NCBI GenBank assembly: GCA_026985385.1
Contig: JALSQM010000125.1
Span: 1-7,633 of the forward strand
Direction of reading: 5' to 3'
Source: Acidilobaceae archaeon
Lineage (GTDB): Archaea; Thermoproteota; Thermoprotei_A; Sulfolobales; Acidilobaceae
DNA: 7,633 nucleotides
Shown here piece by piece: positions 1-5,342 of the stretch (position 1 is the first letter of the stretch; each line of letters begins with the position of its first letter). Under the pieces are notes generated by a model. The model did not search any database and was not told where the DNA came from. It saw only the letters and a program-made list of their open reading frames with translations. The translations under genes and the position numbers were made by a program.

Positions 1-441
1 GCTCTGACCCTCTGGTAAGTTATAGGTGAAGCCCCTGGGCGTGGGGGCCTTCGAGAGCTTCTTTGAGATGTAGATTAGCGTGAGGGGGTCAAGCCTTACC
101 CGGGCCGAGGCGAAGAATACCCCGCTTCTTATCTCGTGGTGCATATCGACTGCTTCGGCGTGTACGCCGAAGGCGCTGGCGTTAGTGAAGAACCCTATCG
201 GGTCGCCCTTAACGATTGTGTATAGGATCTCTGAGGCCCCAGTAATGTTTATGCTCACCCGTCCAGAGGTCGTCATGGCCCATATAGTTACGCCGACTAT
301 CTCACCCTTGGCGGGGGTTCTTGTTCCCTGGTAGAGGGAGTCCAGTTTGGGCCCCGCGTATGCAGCCGCTATCCCCGCTATTATTATCGAGAGCCCTATG
401 GCTAGTAGTATCCTCCCCGGCAGGCTCCTAAGGGCGTTCAT
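1..441 (-). CDS. Membrane-anchored protein with outward-facing domain (3' end outside window)
   Basis: The visible 147 residues start at ATG 441 and stay open to position 1, so the C-terminus is missing. Residues 11-30 form one hydrophobic segment after a short Arg-containing N-terminus, which looks like an uncleaved signal anchor. The rest is polar and looks beta-rich. It carries two N-glycosylation sequons (N65-I-T and N87-A-S), which fits exposure outside the cell. A GGAGG site lies at 457-453, 11 nt before the ATG. The start overlaps the permease stop as ATGA (441-438), so translation is probably coupled. I do not recognise the family. From context it is probably an accessory or extracellular component of the ABC transporter encoded upstream (inference). 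The presence of the gene is quite sure; its function is not. Confidence 0.85.
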   Translation of the reverse strand, partial: MNALRSLPGRILLAIGLSIIIAGIAAAYAGPKLDSLYQGTRTPAKGEIVGVTIWAMTTSGRVSINITGASEILYTIVKGDPIGFFTNASAFGVHAEAVDMHHEIRSGVFFASARVRLDPLTLIYISKKLSKAPTPRGFTYNLPEGQS

Positions 442-1190
442 GGCGGCTCGAACCTCCACTTCATGTAGGCGATATACGCCGCCAGGAATGCAGTCAAGAG
501 CAGGGGGACTAGGAGGTACTGCCACGCCTCCACGGCGATTGAGGGGCTCTGGAGCTTCATCGATACCACCATGTAGAAGCTCATGGCCATCGCTAGTCTA
601 TGCAGCAGCTGGGATCCCCTGCTTGCAGCCATTACGTTGAGGAGGAGCGAGACTCCCCCGTAGAGGAAGTAGGCGGCGAGGCTGGCAACCGCCGCCGTTC
701 CCGTGCTCCTGGTGACGAGGGCTATCAACGCGAAGAGCGTCCCTAGGAAAACCAGGTACACGACGAATGAGAGGTATGCTGCAACGTAGGCTGCTATATT
801 TGAGGCGACAACCCCGGGGGCGACAGCCGCTGCCACGACCAGGGGGGCACCGACTAGGAGGAGGACCGGGAAGAGTATACGGCTTAGGTAGAGTGCTAGC
901 GCGACCTCGACCCTGCTTAGGGGGTAGGATAGGTAGACCTGCATTACCCCACTATTCGCTAGGGCTGCCAGGCCAGAGCTCGCCCTCATGGCGAGGTAGA
1001 GGCTAACAGCGAATACCACGGCCGGGTCTAGGGCTGCATCCGCTAGCGCCGCTGGGTTCGACACGGGCTGTATAGAGGCTAGAGCCGCCGCTATTCCCGA
1101 CACTACGAGGAGCATTACATCGAAGGCGGGGGCCCTGAGGCTCTCCGCGGAGTCCAAGGCTATTAGTGCTGGTAGCCTACGCGGCATCAC
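438..1190 (-). CDS. ABC-2 type transporter permease
   Basis: This 250-residue, very hydrophobic protein has about six predicted membrane helices, roughly at residues 22-42, 56-72, 96-126, 130-160, 165-188 and 224-244. The segment LSYPLSRVEVALALYLSR (87-104) resembles the cytoplasmic coupling region of ABC-2 permeases. It should form the membrane channel used by the ATPase encoded just upstream. With only one permease visible, it would act as a homodimer or pair with a permease encoded left of the window (inference). The first codon is GTG 1190, directly followed by ATG 1187, and either could be the start. The gene begins inside the end of the ATPase gene (11-14 bp overlap) and ends in an ATGA overlap with the next gene. 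A GGAGG lies 15-18 nt upstream, which is long; the intervening G-rich run may contribute. The transported substrate cannot be read from the sequence. Confidence 0.88.
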   Translation of the reverse strand: MMPRRLPALIALDSAESLRAPAFDVMLLVVSGIAAALASIQPVSNPAALADAALDPAVVFAVSLYLAMRASSGLAALANSGVMQVYLSYPLSRVEVALALYLSRILFPVLLLVGAPLVVAAAVAPGVVASNIAAYVAAYLSFVVYLVFLGTLFALIALVTRSTGTAAVASLAAYFLYGGVSLLLNVMAASRGSQLLHRLAMAMSFYMVVSMKLQSPSIAVEAWQYLLVPLLLTAFLAAYIAYMKWRFEPP

Positions 1191-2076
1191 CCCCGCCCCC
1201 CAATACCTCCTCGATGCCGGCCTCTACGAAGTCTATGCTGTATATCGGGATGCCCTCTGAGGCCTCGGCCAATGCCTTAAAGAGCCTAGCCTGAGAGCCG
1301 TCCTCGAGCCTTACTACCACGCTTAAACCGACTACCCTCGCGTCGAAACCCGAGCTCCTCAGGGCCTCGGCTAGCTCGTTAGTCCTAGGCGTCCTTATCC
1401 TGGCGACCCTCCCCACCACAGAGGCTACCTCCTCTATGGAGCCGCTCGCTATAACCCTGCCGGAGGAGAGTATCACTATTCTATCAGCTATTCTAACTAT
1501 CTCGTGGAGCACGTGCCCCGTGACCAGAAAGGACACCCCCTCATTGCGTGATAGCTCGGCTATCCTGTCGAGTATCCTCACCCTCTCAACGGGGTCGAGG
1601 TTCGCTGTGGGCTCGTCCGCTATTATCAGTCTAGGCTCTCCTAGGAGGGCGTGGGCTAGGGCCGCCCTCTGCTTCAGGCCAGCGCTGAGCTCCTGGAACC
1701 TCTTATGCTCGTGGCCAGATAGCCCGGCAGCCTCTATCGCCCACTTAACCCTATCCCTAGGCACCCCCATGATATCGGCTGCATAGCCGAGGACCTCCCT
1801 TACTGGCAGGCCGCCCGGCATATTCGGCCTCTCAAAGATTACCCCGACCCCCTCACGCGCCCGGGGATCCCTGAAGGGGTCCCTGCCCATGAGTTCCACC
1901 ACGCCTTCATCCCTCCTCAGCAGCCCCAGCAGTATCCTGATGAGCGTGGTCTTACCCGCCCCATTAGGGCCTACAACGCCCACTATCTCGCCTGTCTCTA
2001 CGTCTAAGTCCACACCCCTCAGAACCTGGCGTCCACCGAACCTCTTCACTATCCCCCGGGCGCGGAGTATAGCCAC
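1177..2076 (-). CDS. ABC transporter ATP-binding protein (ABC-2 exporter family)
   Basis: This 299-residue cytoplasmic ATPase would power the permease encoded next. Visible motifs are Walker A GPNGAGKT (36-43, Lys42), signature LSAGLKQR (130-137), Walker B LIIADE (150-155) with the D-loop NLDP, and the H-loop His188 in LVTGH. The Q-loop position reads FERPNMP, with Glu82 where Gln is usual; such substitutions are seen in archaeal ABC-2 ATPases. Residues from about 220 form the C-terminal extension common in this drug/ABC-2 subfamily. The start is GTG 2076, giving MAILRARGIVKRFGG, with the normal distance to Walker A. A GGTGG lies at 2090-2086 upstream. It is the first gene of a minus-strand operon (ATPase, permease, anchored protein) and should be transcribed from the divergent gap to its right. 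The family is certain; the cargo is unknown. Confidence 0.96.
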   Translation of the reverse strand: MAILRARGIVKRFGGRQVLRGVDLDVETGEIVGVVGPNGAGKTTLIRILLGLLRRDEGVVELMGRDPFRDPRAREGVGVIFERPNMPGGLPVREVLGYAADIMGVPRDRVKWAIEAAGLSGHEHKRFQELSAGLKQRAALAHALLGEPRLIIADEPTANLDPVERVRILDRIAELSRNEGVSFLVTGHVLHEIVRIADRIVILSSGRVIASGSIEEVASVVGRVARIRTPRTNELAEALRSSGFDARVVGLSVVVRLEDGSQARLFKALAEASEGIPIYSIDFVEAGIEEVLGGGGDAA

Positions 2077-2109
2077 TCCTAGCCCCCACCGCCCAGTGGT
2101 TCAAAGGGG

Positions 2110-2118
2110 AATTAAGCC
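2110..2118 (-). promoter_or_regulatory. Candidate TATA element for the ABC operon
   Basis: Read on the minus strand this is GGCTTAATT, an A/T-rich patch in GC-rich surroundings, preceded by a purine-containing stretch that could serve as a BRE. Transcription starting about 25 bp downstream would begin near 2088, giving a leader of about 12 nt before GTG 2076. It is a pattern match only. Confidence 0.35.
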
Positions 2119-2136
2119 TGGCTTCTAGCCTCCCGG

Positions 2137-2143
2137 TCTATAG
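2137..2143 (+). promoter_or_regulatory. Candidate TATA element for the DUF432-MscS operon
   Basis: TCTATAG lies about 45 bp before ATG 2185. A start site 25-27 bp downstream would fall near 2165-2168. That leaves a leader of roughly 18 nt that keeps the GGTGAG ribosome binding site. CTATAG is palindromic, so direction is not fixed by the element itself. Confidence 0.35.
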
Positions 2144-2169
2144 CGAGAGCGACAGCGGCTAACACTGTG

Positions 2170-2175
2170 GGTGAG
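2170..2175 (+). promoter_or_regulatory. Ribosome binding site deciding the DUF432 start
   Basis: GGTGAG fits the archaeal 16S 3' end and sits 9 nt before ATG 2185. It argues against the longer reading from GTG 2167, which would place this site inside the coding region. Confidence 0.6.
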
Positions 2176-2184
2176 GGGTGGGGG

Positions 2185-2868
2185 ATGCCCCGGCTGCCAG
2201 CGGATCTAGCGCCCGGAGCCGAGGTCGAGGTGGGCAAGGCCAGGGTAGCGTGGAGCCCCGAGGGGCTGCTGGAGGCCTGCGACCCTCACGGGTGCTCGAG
2301 GCTCAAGGTTCCATCTGGCGTGGCGGTTCGCCTGATCCCCACTCCAGCGGTTCAGAGGCTTCTACGTGTAGACTACATCTACGTCGAGTTTGAGAATCCC
2401 GTCTACGTCGAGGAGGGGGATAAAGTATGGTTCTATGCTCCGATAGAGTTGAACGTCAGCGTCTCATCCCTTGAAGCGGCTAGGCTCTCCCCGGTGGATG
2501 TTAAGTTCACCCTTGTCGGTGATATCGTGGATGGGGTGATATGTAGGTACTATAAGAGCCCTGCAGGCCTTAATGAGGCCCCCGGCAGCCCTCCAGAGGG
2601 TTCAGCCGTTGCAGTAGCCTTAGTGGCCAGGGGCTCTGGGATCCTCCGGGGCATGGGGGTGGGAGCGTCCTTCTCAAGGCTTTACATGGACGGTGAGGGC
2701 GTGTTATACTATAGCCTTCAGAGGCTCGAGATCGAGGGAGGCGTAGCCTCTCTCAGGCCGACCACGGAGCCCCCGAGGAGGGGCTTGAGGGAGCTTAGTA
2801 GGCCGCCTAGGAGGAGGGCGCTCCTCCACCAGGTGCTACAGCCTCTCACATTCGAGGTTGGAGGGTGA
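2185..2868 (+). CDS. DUF432-like archaeal protein, partner of MscS channel
   Basis: This is a 227-residue soluble protein without signal peptide or membrane helix. The middle part, with IYVEFENPVYVEEGDKVWFY (65-84), an IELNVSV strand and a VGDIVDGVICRYYKSP segment (111-126), matches my memory of the archaeal family DUF432, whose function is unknown. I could not run a profile search. The predicted fold is mostly beta, followed by an Arg/Pro-rich, positively charged tail (about 197-212) that could touch membrane lipids or a partner. A close Cys pair (C32, C37) is present. The start is ATG 2185 behind GGTGAG; GTG 2167 in the same frame is less likely. The stop overlaps the channel start as GTGA (2865-2868), so the two products are probably made together. 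A role in channel assembly or gating is inference from context only. Confidence 0.8.
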   Translation: MPRLPADLAPGAEVEVGKARVAWSPEGLLEACDPHGCSRLKVPSGVAVRLIPTPAVQRLLRVDYIYVEFENPVYVEEGDKVWFYAPIELNVSVSSLEAARLSPVDVKFTLVGDIVDGVICRYYKSPAGLNEAPGSPPEGSAVAVALVARGSGILRGMGVGASFSRLYMDGEGVLYYSLQRLEIEGGVASLRPTTEPPRRGLRELSRPPRRRALLHQVLQPLTFEVGG

Positions 2869-3704
2869 GAGCCTTGAAGCTACCAGCGCTCAGGCTAGGC
2901 GTCGTGAACGTGCTATCGGCCATCTCAATATTCGTTGCAGGCGTGCTATTCGCCTATCTCATTAGAGCGGTCATGAGGAGGAGCCTGGCACCGAGGATCC
3001 CTCCGGGAACCTATAAGCCTCTCGAGAATATAGTGGTGTACTCCATAATAGGTACGAGCGTCGTGCTAGCGCTCTACCCCCTCGGGCTGAATCTATCGAG
3101 CCTTGTCGTGGCTGGGGGTCTTGCAAGCCTTGCGGTAGGTCTTGCGGCCCAGAACTCGCTTGGGAACCTCATCAGCGGCATATTCCTGCTCGTAGAGCAG
3201 CCCCTCCGCGTCGGGGATCCCGTGACTATAGGCGACGTATCCGGGGTAGTCACTAATATCAGTCTACTCTCCACGACCATACGCACCTGGGACGGGACGC
3301 TTGTTAGGATACCAAACAATACAGTGTTTGGGAGCCAGATAGTGAACTACCAGAGAACAAGGGCTAGGAGGGTCGAATTCGTGGTGGGAATCCACTACTC
3401 CTCAAGCATAAGTGACGCCATAGACGCGCTAATGAGGCTCATGGAGTCCCACCCCTACTGCCTCGTTAACCCCAAGCCGGAGGTCTTCGTCGAGGAGTAC
3501 GCGGACTCGAGCGTGAACCTTAGAGTGAGGTGTTGGACGCCTCCTCAGGCGTGGTTCCAGACTAAGGTAGAGTTGCTCACGAAGTTGAAGGACACCCTGG
3601 AGAGCGCGGGCATCGAGATACCCTACCCGCAGCTAGACCTCCACATCAGAAGCGCCGAGGCACCGCTGAGGGTTAGCATCGAAGAGGGGGGGCAACCAGC
3701 TTAA
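2865..3704 (+). CDS. MscS-family mechanosensitive ion channel
   Basis: This 279-residue protein has the compact MscS layout. Helices lie at about 13-36 and 54-75, followed by a Gly/Ala-rich pore-lining helix (about 79-110) with GGLASLAVGLAAQNSLGN. The beta domain carries EQPLRVGDPV (111-120) and RIPNNTV (148-154), both hallmark MscS segments, and a mixed alpha/beta vestibule domain runs to about residue 265. Members are membrane channels, usually heptamers, that open under tension and release solutes during osmotic down-shock. The first codon GTG 2865 overlaps the upstream stop as GTGA behind GGAGG (2860-2864). TTG 2874, also in frame and preceded by GGTGAG at 2864-2869, is an alternative start that would shorten the protein by three residues. 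Co-translation with the DUF432-like protein suggests a functional unit. The family call is very secure; its conductance and physiological role are not known from sequence. Confidence 0.96.
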   Translation: MRALKLPALRLGVVNVLSAISIFVAGVLFAYLIRAVMRRSLAPRIPPGTYKPLENIVVYSIIGTSVVLALYPLGLNLSSLVVAGGLASLAVGLAAQNSLGNLISGIFLLVEQPLRVGDPVTIGDVSGVVTNISLLSTTIRTWDGTLVRIPNNTVFGSQIVNYQRTRARRVEFVVGIHYSSSISDAIDALMRLMESHPYCLVNPKPEVFVEEYADSSVNLRVRCWTPPQAWFQTKVELLTKLKDTLESAGIEIPYPQLDLHIRSAEAPLRVSIEEGGQPA

Positions 3705-3706
3705 TA
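3700..3706 (+). promoter_or_regulatory. Candidate TATA element for the 120-residue helical protein
   Basis: CTTAATA covers the stop codon of the MscS gene. A start about 25 bp downstream would lie near 3728-3732, leaving a leader of about 40 nt before ATG 3770. It suggests the downstream gene has its own promoter despite lying in the same direction. Confidence 0.4.
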
Positions 3707-3711
3707 CCCCT

Positions 3712-3725
3712 CCCACGCATGTGGG
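3712..3725. repeat. Inverted repeat just downstream of the TATA-like element
   Basis: CCCAC and GTGGG are perfect arms around GCAT, followed by TTT. The position, between a TATA-like element and the expected start site, would suit a repressor operator. It could instead be a weak terminator hairpin for the DUF432-MscS operon. Confidence 0.45.
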
Positions 3726-3738
3726 TTTCCTAGGATAC

Positions 3739-3752
3739 CCGGGGAGCCCCGG
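3739..3752. repeat. GC palindrome in the leader before the 120-residue gene
   Basis: CCGGGG and CCCCGG flank AG as a perfect 14-bp inverted repeat, ending 4 nt before the GGTGAGG ribosome binding site. It may act as a DNA-level operator or, in RNA, as a short hairpin next to the ribosome binding site. Chance is possible in GC-rich DNA. Confidence 0.45.
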
Positions 3753-3756
3753 TCTC

Positions 3757-3763
3757 GGTGAGG
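3757..3763 (+). promoter_or_regulatory. Ribosome binding site deciding the start at 3770
   Basis: GGTGAGG lies 6 nt before ATG 3770. The GTG at 3758 that would give a longer reading is part of this very site, so it is unlikely to be a start codon. Confidence 0.65.
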
Positions 3764-3769
3764 AATGAT

Positions 3770-4132
3770 ATGGTGGAGGGGGAGGTCAGGCTGCTACGCG
3801 AGCTCCTCGTTGAACTCGAGTCCCTAAGGAACAGGGTACCCGAGAGCGTCGCTGATGGGAGTCTCGAGGAGGCCCTACTCGAGGTCAGCAACTATGTGCC
3901 ATCGGGCGACCCCCTCATAGCGGGAGTATATAGGAGCCTCTACAGGAACCTAGCCGTCGAGGCTAGGATGCTTGCCCAGCTCGCGGCCGCCATGCGTACT
4001 AGGATGGAGAGGGCGGGGACTCCCTACATAACCGGCGTGGACTACCTGCGTAGGAGGTTGGACGAGTTCATAGAGAGGCTGGGGGAGTACGTGATGCATC
4101 TCAGCTCAAGCGCTAGACCTAGGCGCGTCTAA
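3770..4132 (+). CDS. Hypothetical helical protein, 120 residues
   Basis: I do not recognise this protein. From ATG 3770 it has 120 residues and is rich in Leu, Glu, Arg and Ala. Long helices are likely at about 3-22, 46-82 and 88-112, with heptad-like Leu spacing near the N-terminus, so a small helical bundle or coiled-coil dimer is plausible. There are no Cys residues, no signal peptide and no membrane segment. The C-terminus ARPRRV is basic. The start rests on GGTGAGG (3757-3763); a reading from GTG 3758 would add four residues. It follows the MscS gene by 65 bp and has its own promoter-like element. Its last 14 bp overlap the end of the convergent ThiL-like gene. That it is a real gene is supported by the ribosome binding site and by codon use like its neighbours. 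Function is unknown. Confidence 0.75.
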   Translation: MVEGEVRLLRELLVELESLRNRVPESVADGSLEEALLEVSNYVPSGDPLIAGVYRSLYRNLAVEARMLAQLAAAMRTRMERAGTPYITGVDYLRRRLDEFIERLGEYVMHLSSSARPRRV

Positions 4133-5048
4133 AGCTATCCCACCCCACCCTCGGCACCCGCCTACCCCTATAGATGACGCCGACGCCCTCTCCCTCAACC
4201 CTCCCTATTATCTCGCATTCTACCCCAGCACTCTTGCAGGAGTCTAACACGCAACCCGCCTGATCGGCGTTGACCGCTAGTAGCATTGTGTAGTCCTCGG
4301 CGCTGAGGAGGACGGCGCTCTCTACTCCGCCGTATAGCTCGCTTAGTAACCCGGCCAGCTCCTCGCTCCCGTTAATCGACTCCAGAGCCAGAGTAGCGCC
4401 GGAGGCCTCGGCTAGCAGCCAGAGTGTCTCGGACCACCCGTCGCTGTTATCGATGGCGGCGTGGGGGATGCACCCCCTCGCAGCCAGCTCTTCCGGGAGC
4501 CTCAGGGGAGGCTTGGGCCTGCGTATATAGTCTAGGACGCGCTTTGGGATCACGCTGGCCAGGCGGGGATCCCTCAGGAGAGCGAGCGCCACAGCCCCAT
4601 AGCCTAGGGGCCCCGCGCGGACTAGGAGATCGCCCGGCTTAGCGGCCCAGCGGGGGCTCCAGTATAGCTCCTCACCCACAACTGCTACGTCCATCCAGGC
4701 GTCGCAGTTGCAAGAGTTAAAGTCGCCCCCAAGCACCAGGGCCCCCATCCAGGAGGCCGCCTCTCCCACCCCACGCGCTATCTCCACGCCCACCTCGGGG
4801 CGGGGCACGCCGAGGCTTACAAGCAGGGCTCTAGGCCTCCCACCTGAGGCGGCTACATCGCTCGCCGAGGCAACTGCCGCCTTCCAGCCCCAGTCCCGCC
4901 AGGTCATCCAGGGGAGCATGCTCTCGGAGGCCGAGTAGCCGTCTATGCTCGCGAGGAGGCCGCCCCACCTGCAGGCGTCGCTCTCAACGCACTCCCTGGG
5001 CACGCCGGACTCCAGCGCAGCCCTTATGGCGGCCTCCCTCTCGCTCAC
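4119..5048 (-). CDS. ThiL/AIR synthase-related protein (thiamine-monophosphate kinase-like)
   Basis: The family is ATP-dependent; ThiL phosphorylates thiamine monophosphate to the diphosphate. From GTG 5048 this protein has 309 residues, close to ThiL length. Aligned motifs are SIDGY (34-38), SDVAASGG (63-70, cf. NDIAAMGG), LGGDFNSC (106-113, cf. VGGDTT), AIDNSDGW (198-205, cf. DISDGL) and AEDYTMLL (250-257, cf. GEDYELL). The N-terminal GDDAA metal-binding motif is degenerate (ESDACRW, 22-28), keeping only one Asp, and the Thr after GGD is Phe. Eight Cys occur, including C113-N-C115. It may be a diverged ThiL or an AIR-synthase paralogue with another substrate, so I do not assign thiL. GTG 5048 overlaps the upstream stop as GTGA, 7 nt after AAGGGAG (5062-5056); GTG 5051 and GTG 5072 are alternatives. 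Its stop lies within the convergent 120-residue gene. Confidence 0.85.
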   Translation of the reverse strand: MSEREAAIRAALESGVPRECVESDACRWGGLLASIDGYSASESMLPWMTWRDWGWKAAVASASDVAASGGRPRALLVSLGVPRPEVGVEIARGVGEAASWMGALVLGGDFNSCNCDAWMDVAVVGEELYWSPRWAAKPGDLLVRAGPLGYGAVALALLRDPRLASVIPKRVLDYIRRPKPPLRLPEELAARGCIPHAAIDNSDGWSETLWLLAEASGATLALESINGSEELAGLLSELYGGVESAVLLSAEDYTMLLAVNADQAGCVLDSCKSAGVECEIIGRVEGEGVGVIYRGRRVPRVGWDSFRRA

Positions 5049-5293
5049 CACCCGCTCTCCCTTAGAGCCCACTCGGCATCCCTCCTAGCCTCGGCTGCTA
5101 GGTCTGCTAGCTCGCTGGCGCCAGCGTCTCTGGCCTCCTCCTCGAGATCCCTCAGAATACCCGCTAGGGCTTGTAGGAATAGGTCCTCTGGTAGCCTGTG
5201 GGCGCTCTCCACGAGCTCGCGGAGCCTCCCACAGCTGGTTAGTGTGAGGCTCTTACACAACTCTAATAGCTTCTCCAACCCGGCTATAGCCAT
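5045..5293 (-). CDS. Small acidic helical protein coupled to the ThiL-like gene
   Basis: I do not recognise this 82-residue protein. It is acidic and almost wholly helical, rich in Leu, Glu, Ala and Arg, with helices at about 4-14, 22-32, 36-55 and 59-80, and two Cys (C13, C21). There is no membrane segment. I start it at ATG 5293, which has GGTGG at 5307-5303 nine nt upstream. A longer frame to 5371 exists, but it adds a Pro/Gly-rich low-complexity stretch and overlaps the divergent hydrolase gene further. The stop TGA overlaps the ThiL-like GTG start as GTGA (5048-5045). This points to coupled translation and perhaps a complex with that enzyme (inference). Codon use and the ribosome binding site support a real gene; its role is unknown. 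Confidence 0.7.
   Translation of the reverse strand: MAIAGLEKLLELCKSLTLTSCGRLRELVESAHRLPEDLFLQALAGILRDLEEEARDAGASELADLAAEARRDAEWALRESGW
5056..5062 (-). promoter_or_regulatory. Ribosome binding site deciding the ThiL-like start
   Basis: AAGGGAG on the minus strand lies 7 nt before GTG 5048 and inside the end of the upstream small gene. It would be internal if the longer reading from GTG 5072 were used. Together with the GTGA overlap it favours GTG 5048. Confidence 0.5.
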
Positions 5294-5328
5294 GGAGCAG
5301 GGCCACCCCCCTCCCAGGGAGCCTGCAG

Positions 5329-5333
5329 GGAGG
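5329..5333 (+). promoter_or_regulatory. Ribosome binding site favouring a TTG start at 5343
   Basis: GGAGG lies 9 nt before TTG 5343, in frame with the hydrolase. The in-frame ATG 5292 has no comparable upstream site. Confidence 0.5.
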
Positions 5334-5342
5334 ATAACAGCG

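Noticed and set aside
80..640. Two plus-strand open frames (80-334 and 347-640)
   Set aside because: They lie antisense to the anchored protein and permease genes, which have membrane segments, ATGA coupling and proper ribosome binding sites. The plus-strand products have no recognisable features.
767..1006. Plus-strand frame with Arg/Gly/Pro-rich product
   Set aside because: The low-complexity composition is typical of the antisense of a GC-rich permease gene.
1436..2128. Plus-strand frames antisense to the ABC ATPase
   Set aside because: The ATPase motifs on the minus strand are complete and continuous. The Ser/Leu-rich antisense products are shadows.
2077..2184. Possible tRNA, box C/D RNA or riboswitch in the divergent gap
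   Set aside because: No cloverleaf arms, no C/D box pairs and no known riboswitch pattern could be found by eye. Only promoter-like elements are supported.
2178..2393. Second plus-strand frame inside the DUF432-like gene
   Set aside because: Its Arg/Gly/Ser-rich product has no features and is overlapped by the better-supported frame.
3074..3319. Minus-strand frame within the MscS gene
   Set aside because: It is antisense to the conserved pore and beta-domain coding sequence.
4424..4938. Two plus-strand frames antisense to the ThiL-like gene
   Set aside because: They are short and low in complexity, with no ribosome binding site or motif. The minus strand carries family motifs throughout.
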